Positions 42,496 to 49,587 of a stretch of DNA of 64,000 nt are shown here, one piece after another. The position numbers and the translations under genes were made by a program. Where the stretch lies: NCBI RefSeq assembly GCF_030646155.1, contig NZ_JAUTDN010000007.1:62001-126000 (forward strand), written 5' to 3'. The stretch is from Conexibacter sp. CPCC 205762. Its GTDB lineage: Bacteria; Actinomycetota; Thermoleophilia; Solirubrobacterales; Solirubrobacteraceae. The notes under the pieces were generated by a model. It saw only the letters and a program-made list of their open reading frames with translations, did not search any database and was not told the origin of the DNA. Every line of letters starts with the position of its first letter. The first letter of the stretch is position 1.

Positions 42496-43884
42496 TCAGG
42501 CGGTCTCGCGCGCCAGCTCGCCGGCGACCTGGTCGACCGCCTCGCGCGCGACCGCGACGATCGTGTCGATCTCGTCGTCGGTGACGACGAACGGCGGCGA
42601 GAAGGAGATCGTGTCGGCGGCCGGCAGCGCGCGCGTGATCATGCCGCGCTCCAGGCAGGCGCGCGTGATGCGCGCGCCGACCGTCAGCGCCGGGTCGAAG
42701 CGGACCGGCCGCTCGCCCCGCTCGGCGACGAACTCCAGCGCCGCGACGAGCCCGATCCCGCGCACCTCGCCGACCAGCTCGTGGTCGGCGAAGGCGGCGT
42801 TCAGCTCGCTGCGCAGGCGCTCGCCGCGGCGCGCGACCTGCTCGACCAGCTGCTCGTTCTCGACGATGTCGAGGTTCGTCAGCGCGGCGGCGGCCGCGAG
42901 CGGATGGGCGCTGTAGGTGTAGCCGTGCTGGAAGGCGCCGCCGTCGTCGGCGAGCGTCTCCCACACCTTGCTGCCGACGAGCACGCCGGAGAGCGGCACG
43001 TAGGCGGAGGTGACGCCCTTTGCGATCGTCATCAGGTCGGGCTCGATCCCGAGCACGTGGCTGCCGAACCAGCCGCCGAGGCGGCCGAAGCCGGAGACGA
43101 CCTCGTCGGCGATCAGCAGCACGTCGTACCTGCGCAGGACCGCCTGGATCGCGGGGAAGTAGCCGTCCGGGGGCGGCAGCACGCCGCCGGCCGCCTGGAC
43201 CGGCTCGGCGATGAAGGCGGCGACCGTCTCCGGCCCTTCGGCGACGATTCTCGCCTCCAGGTCGGCCGCCAGGCGGGCGACGAAGGCGGCGTCGTCCTCG
43301 CCCGGCTCGCGCTCCCACAGCGAGTACGGTGGCGTGACGTGTCTGACCTGCGGCAGCGGCAGGTCGAACTGGGCGTGCATCGCCGGCAGGCCGGTGAGGC
43401 TGGCGGAGGCGATCGTGACGCCGTGGTAGCCGCGGTGGCGGGCGATGATCTTCTTCTTCTCGGGTCGCCCGAGCAGGTTGTTGTAGTGCCAGACGAGCTT
43501 CATCTGCGTGTCGTTGGCGTCGGAGCCGGAGGAGCCGAAGAAGACCTTCTGCATGCCGAGGTCGCCGGTCAGGCCGATGATCCGCTCCGCCAGCAGCGCC
43601 GGCGTGTCGGTCGCCATGTGCGAGAAGCCGTGGTAGTAGGGCAGCTTCAGCGCCTGCTCGCGCAGTGTCTCGGCCAGCTCCGGGCGGCCGTAGCCGACGT
43701 TGACGCACCAGAGGCCGGCCATCGCGTCGAGGTAGGTGCGGCCGTCGGCGGCGGTCAGCGTCGAGCCCTTGCCGGAGACGATCATCGCCGGCCCGCCGTC
43801 GCGCTCGTGCGCGCCCGGGGCGGTGAAGGGATGGAAGACGTAGCGGCGGTCCAGCTCGTCGAGTGCGGGAGTGGTGGCGGTCAT
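42496..43884 (-). CDS. class III aminotransferase (omega-amino acid:pyruvate type)
   Basis: A 462-residue PLP transaminase. HPFTAPGAHERDGGP near 18 and LDAMAGLWCVNVGYGRPEL near 52 match omega-amino-acid (beta-alanine/taurine/GABA) transaminases; FFGSSGSDANDTQMKLVW near 118, IADEVVSGFGRLGGWFG near 245 and the PLP Lys near 289 in MTIAKGVTSAYVPLSG are intact. First gene of the six-gene minus-strand operon, divergent from a succinate-semialdehyde-type dehydrogenase across a 34-bp inverted repeat. Together they would convert an omega-amine to an aldehyde and then an acid. Confidence 0.93.
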   Translation of the reverse strand: MTATTPALDELDRRYVFHPFTAPGAHERDGGPAMIVSGKGSTLTAADGRTYLDAMAGLWCVNVGYGRPELAETLREQALKLPYYHGFSHMATDTPALLAERIIGLTGDLGMQKVFFGSSGSDANDTQMKLVWHYNNLLGRPEKKKIIARHRGYHGVTIASASLTGLPAMHAQFDLPLPQVRHVTPPYSLWEREPGEDDAAFVARLAADLEARIVAEGPETVAAFIAEPVQAAGGVLPPPDGYFPAIQAVLRRYDVLLIADEVVSGFGRLGGWFGSHVLGIEPDLMTIAKGVTSAYVPLSGVLVGSKVWETLADDGGAFQHGYTYSAHPLAAAAALTNLDIVENEQLVEQVARRGERLRSELNAAFADHELVGEVRGIGLVAALEFVAERGERPVRFDPALTVGARITRACLERGMITRALPAADTISFSPPFVVTDDEIDTIVAVAREAVDQVAGELARETA

Positions 43885-43904
43885 CTCAACGTCCGTCAGT
43901 CGAT

Positions 43905-43938
43905 GTTCGCATTGCGGTCAAATGCGCGGTATGCGAAC
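43905..43938. promoter_or_regulatory. 34-bp inverted repeat GTTCGCAT-N18-ATGCGAAC (IclR-type operator)
   Basis: GTTCGCAT at 43905-43912 and ATGCGAAC at 43931-43938, with an 18-bp spacer, lie between the divergent aminotransferase and aldehyde dehydrogenase genes. It is the second exact-arm copy of the element at 30454. Directly downstream, TTGCAC (43941-43946) and TAGTAC (43964-43969) with 17-bp spacing make a plausible promoter for the dehydrogenase. The operator sits just upstream of the -35, the position expected for an activator. Confidence 0.75.
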
Positions 43939-44015
43939 CTTTGCACACGCCTTGGACGGCGTCTAGTACGCATCGCGAACGTCCGTCCGCATCGTGACAC
44001 AAGGAGAACCGCTCC

Positions 44016-45497
44016 ATGACTGCCGCCGCCACCTCTGCGCTTGCCCGTCTGTCCGACCCCGCGCTGCTGCGCACGCAGCTCTATGTCGGCGGCACGTGGA
44101 GTGACGGCAGCGGCGGCGAGACGGCGCCGGTGATCGACCCGGCGACGGGCGCGTCGCTCGCCGACGTCGCCGAGGGCACGCGCTTCGACGCGCAGCGCGC
44201 GGTCGACGCCGCGGCGGCGGCGCTGCCTGCCTGGTCGGGGCTGACCGCGAAGGAGCGCGCCGGCATCATGCGGCGCTGGTACGACCTGATCGTCGCGCAC
44301 GCCGACGACCTCGCCGTGCTGCTGACGGCCGAGCAGGGCAAGCCGCTGGCCGAGGCGCGCGGCGAGATCCTCTACGGCGCCGGCTTCGTCGAGTGGTACG
44401 CGGAGGAGGGCAAGCGCGCCTACGGCGACGTGATCCCGACCAACGACGGCAGCCGCCGCCTGTTCGCGATCCGTCAGCCGGTCGGCGTCTGCGCCGCGAT
44501 CACGCCGTGGAACTTCCCGATGGCGATGATCGCCCGCAAGGTCGCGCCCGCTCTGGGCGCCGGCTGCACGATCGTCGTCAAGCCCGCTCCCTCGACACCG
44601 CTGTCGGCGCTCGCGATGGCCGAGCTGGCCGCGCGGGCCGGGATTCCCGCCGGCGTGCTGAACGTCGTCACCGGGCCGGCCGAGGAGGTCGGTCACGAGC
44701 TGGCGACGAGCCCGACCGTGCGCAAGCTGACCTTCACCGGCTCGACGCCGGTCGGCCGCCTGCTGATGCGCCAGGCGAGCGACACGGTCAAGAAGGTCTC
44801 GCTGGAGCTGGGCGGCAACGCCCCCTTCATCGTCTTCGACGACGCCGACCTCGACGCCGCCGTCGCGGGCGCGATCGCCTCCAAGTTCCGCAACGCCGGC
44901 CAGACCTGCGTCTGCGCCAACCGCGTGCTCGTGCAGGCGGGGATCCACGACGCGTTCGTTCGGCGGTTCGCGGAGGCGACCGCCGAGCTGACAGTCGCCA
45001 ACGGCTTCGACGCCGGTGCCGAGCAGGGGCCGCTGATCGACGCGCGCGCGCTCGCGAAGGTCGAGGACCACGTCGCCGACGCGGTCGCGCACGGCGCCGT
45101 CGTCGAGACCGGCGGGGCGCGCCATGCGCTCGGCGGCACCTTCTTCCAGCCGACCGTGCTGAGCGGCGCGACCGGCGAGATGAGGATCGCCGTCGAGGAG
45201 ACCTTCGGCCCGGTCGCGCCGGTCTTCCGCTTCGAGACCGAGCAGGAGGCGATCGCGCTGGCGAACGCGACCGAGTCCGGCCTCGCCGCCTACCTCTACA
45301 CGCGCGACTCGGGCCGCGTCTGGCGCGTGGGCGAGGCGCTGGAGTTCGGCGTCGTCGGCATCAACACCGGCGCGATCTCCTACGAGGGCGCGCCGTTCGG
45401 CGGCGTCAAGCAGTCCGGTCTCGGCCGCGAGGGATCGCGCCACGGGCTGGAGGACTTCATGGAGCTGAAGTACATCTGCCTCGACGGGGTCGCGTAG
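44016..45497 (+). CDS. NAD(P)-dependent succinate-semialdehyde-type aldehyde dehydrogenase
   Basis: A 493-residue aldehyde dehydrogenase of the GabD/SSADH group. ITPWNFPMAMIARKVAPAL near 164, VKPAPSTPLSALAMAELA near 189, FTGSTPVGRLLM near 240, the general base Glu near 264 in LELGGNAPF and the nucleophile Cys near 299 in NAGQTCVCANR are all present. AGGAG is 9 bases ahead of the ATG. The extra Cys two residues after the nucleophile (CVC) is usual in SSADHs and can form a redox switch. It would oxidise the semialdehyde made by the divergent aminotransferase, or alpha-ketoglutarate semialdehyde if the route is hydroxyproline-like. Confidence 0.93.
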   Translation: MTAAATSALARLSDPALLRTQLYVGGTWSDGSGGETAPVIDPATGASLADVAEGTRFDAQRAVDAAAAALPAWSGLTAKERAGIMRRWYDLIVAHADDLAVLLTAEQGKPLAEARGEILYGAGFVEWYAEEGKRAYGDVIPTNDGSRRLFAIRQPVGVCAAITPWNFPMAMIARKVAPALGAGCTIVVKPAPSTPLSALAMAELAARAGIPAGVLNVVTGPAEEVGHELATSPTVRKLTFTGSTPVGRLLMRQASDTVKKVSLELGGNAPFIVFDDADLDAAVAGAIASKFRNAGQTCVCANRVLVQAGIHDAFVRRFAEATAELTVANGFDAGAEQGPLIDARALAKVEDHVADAVAHGAVVETGGARHALGGTFFQPTVLSGATGEMRIAVEETFGPVAPVFRFETEQEAIALANATESGLAAYLYTRDSGRVWRVGEALEFGVVGINTGAISYEGAPFGGVKQSGLGREGSRHGLEDFMELKYICLDGVA

Positions 45498-45522
45498 GCC
45501 GGCACCGGGCGTGGCCGGCGTG

Positions 45523-45741
45523 TCAGGCGGGTCCGGTGCGGCGGAAGCGCTCGACCGGCCCGTCCGGCCCCGCGACCTGCTCGCTCCACATCGCCAGCGG
45601 CCGCACCCAGACCGACTCCGGTCTCGCCAGCGGCCGGTAGACGACCATCCACTCCTCCGTCTCGGAGTGACGCGCGAGCTGCAGCAGCTCGTAGTCGTTG
45701 CCCTTGAAGTGACGGTAGATGCCGGGCTCGGGAAGAGACAT
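45523..45741 (-). CDS. DUF1653 small protein
   Basis: A 72-residue DUF1653 protein: GIYRHFKGNDYELLQLARHS, EEWMVVYRPL and VWVRPLAMWSEQV match the compact beta-rich family, typically 60-80 residues and of unknown function. ATG 45741 is chosen because the family starts just before PGIYRHFKG; two in-frame ATGs upstream (45753, 45750) are possible. Converges with the aldehyde dehydrogenase gene. Confidence 0.88.
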   Translation of the reverse strand: MSLPEPGIYRHFKGNDYELLQLARHSETEEWMVVYRPLARPESVWVRPLAMWSEQVAGPDGPVERFRRTGPA

Positions 45742-45793
45742 GCCCGCCATCATCCCGCCTCGCCCGGCGGCCGGAACCACCACTTAACGACAT

Positions 45794-45817
45794 CGACCCG
45801 CTCCGTGGAGCGGGTCG
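45794..45817. terminator. 11-bp-stem hairpin between tRNA and DUF1653 gene
   Basis: CGACCCGCTCC (45794-45804) and GGAGCGGGTCG (45807-45817) are perfect complements around GT. On the minus strand it follows the tRNA gene and precedes the DUF1653 gene, so it may end the tRNA transcript. The rest of 45742-45986 shows no gene; see the tRNA-like 16-mer at 45840. Confidence 0.6.
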
Positions 45818-45839
45818 AGCGCGGGTGGTTAGCCCGGGC

Positions 45840-45855
45840 GCGTTTGATAGTCGCA
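45840..45855 (+). repeat. 16-bp copy of the tRNA anticodon arm in opposite orientation
   Basis: GCGTTTGATAGTCGCA at 45840-45855 is identical to nucleotides 28-43 of the tRNA at 45987-46079, which is on the other strand. It is followed closely by GTTCGAACTC, resembling a T-loop, but no acceptor stem or cloverleaf can be drawn. It looks like a tRNA fragment or recombination scar. Confidence 0.7.
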
Positions 45856-45986
45856 GTTCGAACTCTAGCGGTGTGTGCTGCGGATGCAACTGCTGCTGTG
45901 ACCGGCGGCCGTCGGAAGCGAGGCGGCAGGCTATTCCGCAGGCGCATGATCGTGGCACCCCTTCATCGGCCGCCGGGCAGCAACTA

Positions 45987-46079
45987 TGGCGGAGGGCGGG
46001 AGACTCGAACTCCATCCGAGAGACCATCCCGGACGATGCGACTATCAAACGCACGCGCCGCCTTGGCGCTTCACCCTCC
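45987..46079 (-). tRNA. class II tRNA with 8/4 allo-tRNA geometry, anticodon GAU
   Basis: 93 nt with encoded CCA and discriminator G90. Acceptor stem: nucleotides 1-8 pair with 82-89 (8 bp, one G-U). T-stem: 67-70 with 78-81 (only 4 bp) around TTCGAGT. D-stem: GCGCC (11-15) with GGCGC (21-25), loop AAGGC. Variable arm: TCCGGGA (47-53) with TCTCGGA (59-65), 7 bp. Anticodon stem: 27-30 with 40-43 (plus G26-U44), with a U31-U39 mismatch; loop UUGAUAG gives GAU with U33 and A37. The long variable arm and G discriminator are serine-like, and the 8+4 acceptor branch matches the reported allo-tRNAs and differs from normal 7+5 tRNAs. GAU would read isoleucine AUC. TAGATT at 46089-46094 (minus) could be its -10. 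Confidence 0.8.
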
Positions 46080-46146
46080 ACGCGAATGAATCTACGGTGC
46101 CGGAGCGTCGGGGTCTACCCACGGCATAGGTGAATTCTGTACGAGT

Positions 46147-46192
46147 CATCTTTGAATCAAAGATGGATCTTTGGTCGGCCTTGACTTCAAGG
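46147..46192. promoter_or_regulatory. two palindromes upstream of the ygfZ-like gene
   Basis: CATCTTTGA-A-TCAAAGATG (46147-46165) is a perfect 19-bp inverted repeat. CCTTGA-CT-TCAAGG (46179-46192) is a second one and contains a -35-like TTGACT. Both precede the start at 46210. They are AT-richer than the surroundings and look like operator sites; no adjacent regulator gene explains them. Confidence 0.55.
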
Positions 46193-46209
46193 CTGCTTGA
46201 AGTGAGAAC

Positions 46210-47253
46210 GTGTCCGGCATGGTGCAGTGGATCGATCGTTCCGACGCGGGCAAGCTGGCGCTCTCCGGGCCCGACGCGTACGGCTGCCTGCAGGCGCTGC
46301 TGAGCGCAGACCTGTCGCGGCTCCCGGTCGGCGGTGGCAGCGCGACGGCGCTGCTGGCGCCGAGAGGGCAGGTGCGCGCGCTCGCGCGGGTGCTGCGGGC
46401 GGAGCGCGGCTGGCTGCTGCAGTGCGAGCGGCCGGCGCTGGAGGGGCTCTTCCGCGGGCTCTGGAACGGCCGCGTCGGCTGGCAGATGACGCTCCACAAG
46501 CTGACGCTGCAGCAGGGGCTCGTCACGCTCGCCGGGGAGGCGGAGGAGGTGGCGGCGCTGCTCGCCGGGCTCGCGGGCGCGGGCGACGCGGCGGATGCGG
46601 ACGGCGCGGCGCACGCATCCGCGGCCGCGAGCCTGCGCGACGCGGCGGCGGCCGATGCGATCGCGCGCGGCCCCGAGCACGCCCATGCGCCGCTGACGCT
46701 CGCCGGCATGCCGGTGCGGGTCGTGCGCAGCTGGGCGGGGGTCGACCTGATCGTGCGAGCCGACCGCGTCGAGCGGCTCACGGCGGCGCTCGCGGCGGCG
46801 GGCGCGACATCGCTCGACGGCGCCGGCTGGGAGGGCCTGCGGATCGCGCGCGGGCGGATCGCCTACGGCGCCGACGCGGGCGAGCGCTCGCTGCCGGCCG
46901 AGCTGGGGCTCGGTCCCGCCACGGTCGCGACCGACAAGGGGCTCTACCCCGGCCTGCAGACCGTCCTGCGGCAGCAGCGCTCCGGCACCGTCCATCGCTG
47001 CCTCTGCCGCCTTCACGCCGATCACGCGCTGCTCGCCGCCGGCGACACGCTCGAGCGGGAGGAGGCGTCGCGCGCGGAGCAGGGAGCGGACGACCCGCCG
47101 CCGCGCGAGCGCGTGCCCGCCGGCGAGGTCACGAGCGCGCTCGCCTTCGACGGGATCGGGCTCGTGCGCGCCGGTGAGGGGCCGCTCGTGCACGCGCCGA
47201 GCGGCACGCGGGTGCGCGCGACGCCGCTGCACGACGCCGCGCCGTCACTCTGA
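46210..47253 (+). CDS. YgfZ/GcvT-fold folate-binding protein
   Basis: A 347-residue protein with the GcvT-like fold of YgfZ: LALSGPDAYGCLQALLSADLSRLPVG at the start (the usual ..G.D...FL...T.D pattern), WEGLRIARGRIAYGAD near 215 and TDKGLYPGLQTVLRQQRSGTVHR near 240-262. The YgfZ signature is KGCY-GQE; here Cys is Leu and GQ is GL, so the conserved Cys is missing. YgfZ assists Fe-S enzyme repair with folate. It is unlikely to replace GcvT for the P-protein genes upstream, because it is separately transcribed and lacks obvious aminomethyltransferase features. Two Ala-rich insertions. Confidence 0.8.
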   Translation: MSGMVQWIDRSDAGKLALSGPDAYGCLQALLSADLSRLPVGGGSATALLAPRGQVRALARVLRAERGWLLQCERPALEGLFRGLWNGRVGWQMTLHKLTLQQGLVTLAGEAEEVAALLAGLAGAGDAADADGAAHASAAASLRDAAAADAIARGPEHAHAPLTLAGMPVRVVRSWAGVDLIVRADRVERLTAALAAAGATSLDGAGWEGLRIARGRIAYGADAGERSLPAELGLGPATVATDKGLYPGLQTVLRQQRSGTVHRCLCRLHADHALLAAGDTLEREEASRAEQGADDPPPRERVPAGEVTSALAFDGIGLVRAGEGPLVHAPSGTRVRATPLHDAAPSL

Positions 47254-47308
47254 CGGCGACGCGAGGTCGCGGGAGGACACCGAACTTCCAGCGGGCCTTC
47301 CTGCGAGC

Positions 47309-48250
47309 ATGTGCGAGGTGATCGAGACGACGGAGATCGACGGCTACGCCGCAGTGCGGCTCGACGGCGGCGACGGGCTCACCGCCGTCTTCGCGCCCGG
47401 CGCCGGGATGGTCGGCGTCTCGCTGCGCGACGGCGACGACGAGCTGCTCGGGCAGCGCCACGGCCTCGCCAGCTACGCGCGCGAGGCGAGAACGATGGGG
47501 ATCCCGCTGCTGCACCCGTGGGCCAACCGGCTCGATCGCGACGAGATCGCCGTCGCCGGCAACACGATCGCGCTGCGCGACGGCGCCGCCGGCCTGCACC
47601 GCGACCCCAACGGGCTGGCGATCCACGGCCTGCTCGCCGGCCGGCCCGAGTGGAGCGTCAGCGAGCAGGAGGGCGCCGCCTTCAGCGCGACCTTCGACTT
47701 CGGCGCCCACCCCGAGCTGCTGGCGAGCTTCCCCTTCCCGCACGAGCTGCGGCTCGACATCGCGCTGGAGGGCCGCATACTGCGGATCACGAGCACGGTC
47801 ACGCCGACCGGCGACTGCCCCGTCCCGCTTGCCTACGGCTTCCATCCGTACCTGACGCTGCCGGGCATCCCGCGCGAGCACTGGGTCGTCGAGCTGCCGG
47901 CCTGCTCGCACCTCGCGCTCGACGAGCGCTCGATCCCGACCGGCGCCGCCCAGTCGCAGCCGGCGACCGTCACGCCGCTCGGCGACCGCGCCTTCGACGA
48001 CGCCTACGTCGGGGTCGCCGACGGGGCCGTCTTCGCCGTCTCCGATCCCGATGACGGCCGCCGCATCGAGGTCACGTTCGAGCAGGGCTTCGCGGCCGCG
48101 CAGGTCTACGCGCCGCTGAGTGAGCCGGTGATCTGCTTCGAGCCGATGACGGCCCCGACGAACGCGCTCGTCAGCGGCGAGTCGCTGCGGCTCGCCGGCC
48201 CCGGCGCGCCCGCGGTCGCCGCCTTCTCGATCGGCGTGCCGCGCAACTGA
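47309..48250 (+). CDS. aldose 1-epimerase family protein
   Basis: A 313-residue galactose-mutarotase-fold protein. GAGMVGVSLRDGDDELLGQ near 31, IPLLHPWANRLDRDEIAVAG near 67 (Arg/His contacts), GLAIHGLLAGRPEWSV near 98 (His), YGFHPYLTLPG near 170 (catalytic His) and ICFEPMTAPTNAL near 278 (catalytic Glu) give the full active-site set. It interconverts anomers of free or phosphorylated sugars. ATG 47309; the gap to the YgfZ gene is 55 bp. A hairpin follows directly after the stop. Confidence 0.9.
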   Translation: MCEVIETTEIDGYAAVRLDGGDGLTAVFAPGAGMVGVSLRDGDDELLGQRHGLASYAREARTMGIPLLHPWANRLDRDEIAVAGNTIALRDGAAGLHRDPNGLAIHGLLAGRPEWSVSEQEGAAFSATFDFGAHPELLASFPFPHELRLDIALEGRILRITSTVTPTGDCPVPLAYGFHPYLTLPGIPREHWVVELPACSHLALDERSIPTGAAQSQPATVTPLGDRAFDDAYVGVADGAVFAVSDPDDGRRIEVTFEQGFAAAQVYAPLSEPVICFEPMTAPTNALVSGESLRLAGPGAPAVAAFSIGVPRN

Positions 48251-48253
48251 GCA

Positions 48254-48274
48254 CCCTGCCCTCCCAGGGCAGGG
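48254..48274 (+). terminator. 9-bp-stem hairpin terminator
   Basis: CCCTGCCCT (48254-48262), loop CCC, AGGGCAGGG (48266-48274) begins four bases after the aldose epimerase stop. Strong short hairpin without a T-run. Confidence 0.75.
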
Positions 48275-48324
48275 TCGCGGCGAAAAGACAGGGGCGGCCC
48301 CCGCTGCCGTGACGGCGGCCGCGC

Positions 48325-48352
48325 GGGATCGTGGGCGCATGCTCACGATCCC
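48325..48352. promoter_or_regulatory. 28-bp imperfect palindrome before the small-protein/PLA2 operon
   Basis: GGGATCGTG (48325-48333) and CACGATCCC (48344-48352) are perfect arms around GGCGCATGCT. It lies 16 bp upstream of the start at 48368, a likely operator position. Confidence 0.5.
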
Positions 48353-48367
48353 GTCCGCCCGCCGCCG

Positions 48368-48763
48368 ATGCCGCTGCTGATGACACGGCGCCGCCGGCGC
48401 CTCCGCGACGAGCTGACGCCGCGCCGCCGGCGCGTCGAGACCGCGACCGCCGCGGCGCTGCGCGCGCAACGGCGCCAGCTCAGCAGCAGCCCGGCGAGAC
48501 CGGCTTCCACGGCTCCGCTCGACAGAGCCGTGAGAGAGCTGCGCGCGCTCGCCCGCGACCTCGACCGCCGCGCCGGTCGCGACGCGCAGGTGCGCGCCGC
48601 GGCGCGCGGCGTCGCCGAGCTGGCGCGCGCCTACGCCGCGCTCGCCGCTGCCGAGCGGACGGCCGCGCCCCAGGCCGCCGCCGACCAGACGACGAAGGCG
48701 GTCGCCGCGCTGCGGACGGCCGAGCGACTCCAGCGAAAGGCCGGCGATGCGTGGCCGCTCTGA
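48368..48763 (+). CDS. small Arg/Ala-rich helical protein, unknown
   Basis: A 131-residue protein I do not recognise. It is highly basic at the N-terminus (MTRRRRRLRDELTPRRRR) and otherwise predicted helical, with heptad-like Ala/Leu/Arg spacing (AVRELRALARDLDRRAGRD). No signal peptide. It overlaps the start of the phospholipase-like gene by 17 bases, which supports it being translated as the first gene of that operon. Coding status is moderately supported. Confidence 0.6.
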   Translation: MPLLMTRRRRRLRDELTPRRRRVETATAAALRAQRRQLSSSPARPASTAPLDRAVRELRALARDLDRRAGRDAQVRAAARGVAELARAYAALAAAERTAAPQAAADQTTKAVAALRTAERLQRKAGDAWPL

Positions 48764-49577
48764 CAGCCCGCTGATCGACCGCGTCGCGCGCGGCGCCGCC
48801 GCCGGCATGACGCGCCGTGAGATCCTGCGCGTCGGCGCCGGGGCGATCGCCGCCGCGGCGCTGCCCGCGGCCGCATGGCCGACCGCCGCCCCGGCCGCGA
48901 AGCAGCGCGGCACCTGCTCCAGCGTTCCGAGAGGCACCTGCCCGCCCGGGACGACGGCGAAGAGATGGAGCAGAGGCGCGACGCGGACGATCCCCTCCGG
49001 CACGCCCTCGACGTTCAACGGCTGCGGCCCCGAGTCCGGCTTCGAGCTGCCCGTCTTCGGCAGAAGCGACCCGGTGCCCGACGAGCCGCTGCTGCTGGCG
49101 AGCTTCTTCGACGGCTGCAAGGCGCACGACTGCTGCTACGGGACCTGCGGCAGCGACCAGGAGGCCTGCGATCGCGCCTTCCTGGCCAAGAGCGTCACCG
49201 CCTGCGTCAAGGAGCACCCGGGCGACGGCATCGTCTCGACCGGCCTGCTGATGTCGTGCCTGAACGTCGCGCAGTCCTACTACGTCGCCGTCTCCAGCGG
49301 CGGCCGCTCTGCGTGGGAGGCGGCGCAGGAGACGGCCTGCCTCGCCTGCGAGCCGAACAGATGCAGACCGGGCTACGAGGAATGCGGCGACGACTGCTGC
49401 AAGAGCGGCTTCTGCCTCGACGGCAGATGCGTCTCTGACTGCGGCGGCACGCCCTGCCCGGACGGTCAGGACTGCTGCTTCGGCACGCGCGAATCGCCCG
49501 GCAAGCCCGTCTGCTGCCCGCCGAGCACGACCTGCCGGTACGACCTGTCCGGCTACGCCAGCTGCAAGCCGATCTAG
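48747..49577 (+). CDS. secreted group-XII-like phospholipase A2 with cysteine-rich tail
   Basis: A 276-residue exported protein. A Tat-like signal (MTRREILRVGAGAIAAAALP) ends near residue 50. The core carries FFDGCKAHDCCYGTCGSDQEACD near 120-142: the CxxHDxCY pattern is the Ca-dependent PLA2 catalytic site with His near 127 and Asp near 128, and the CYGTCG-x-D-x2-xCD continuation is the group XII form. The tail has about 18 cysteines in paired CC motifs (GDDCCKSGFCLDGRC; GQDCCFG; VCCPPSTTC), so it needs extensive disulfide formation. The next gene encodes a thioredoxin-type redox partner 10 bp downstream. Substrate probably phospholipid; activity not proven. Confidence 0.8.
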   Translation: MRGRSDSPLIDRVARGAAAGMTRREILRVGAGAIAAAALPAAAWPTAAPAAKQRGTCSSVPRGTCPPGTTAKRWSRGATRTIPSGTPSTFNGCGPESGFELPVFGRSDPVPDEPLLLASFFDGCKAHDCCYGTCGSDQEACDRAFLAKSVTACVKEHPGDGIVSTGLLMSCLNVAQSYYVAVSSGGRSAWEAAQETACLACEPNRCRPGYEECGDDCCKSGFCLDGRCVSDCGGTPCPDGQDCCFGTRESPGKPVCCPPSTTCRYDLSGYASCKPI

Positions 49578-49587
49578 GAGACCTGTC

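Noticed and set aside
45833..45870. A second tRNA on the plus strand
   Set aside because: Only the anticodon-arm 16-mer and a T-loop-like GTTCGAACTC are present; no acceptor stem, D-arm or correct spacing can be found.
45987..46079. Selenocysteine tRNA (selC)
   Set aside because: The D-arm and long variable arm are similar, but the T-stem is 4 bp instead of 5 and the anticodon loop has GAU, not UCA; no selenocysteine genes are nearby.
46210..47253. gcvT supplying the missing T-protein
   Set aside because: The protein has YgfZ-type motifs and is on the other strand beyond the tRNA gene; nothing ties it to the P-protein operon except proximity.
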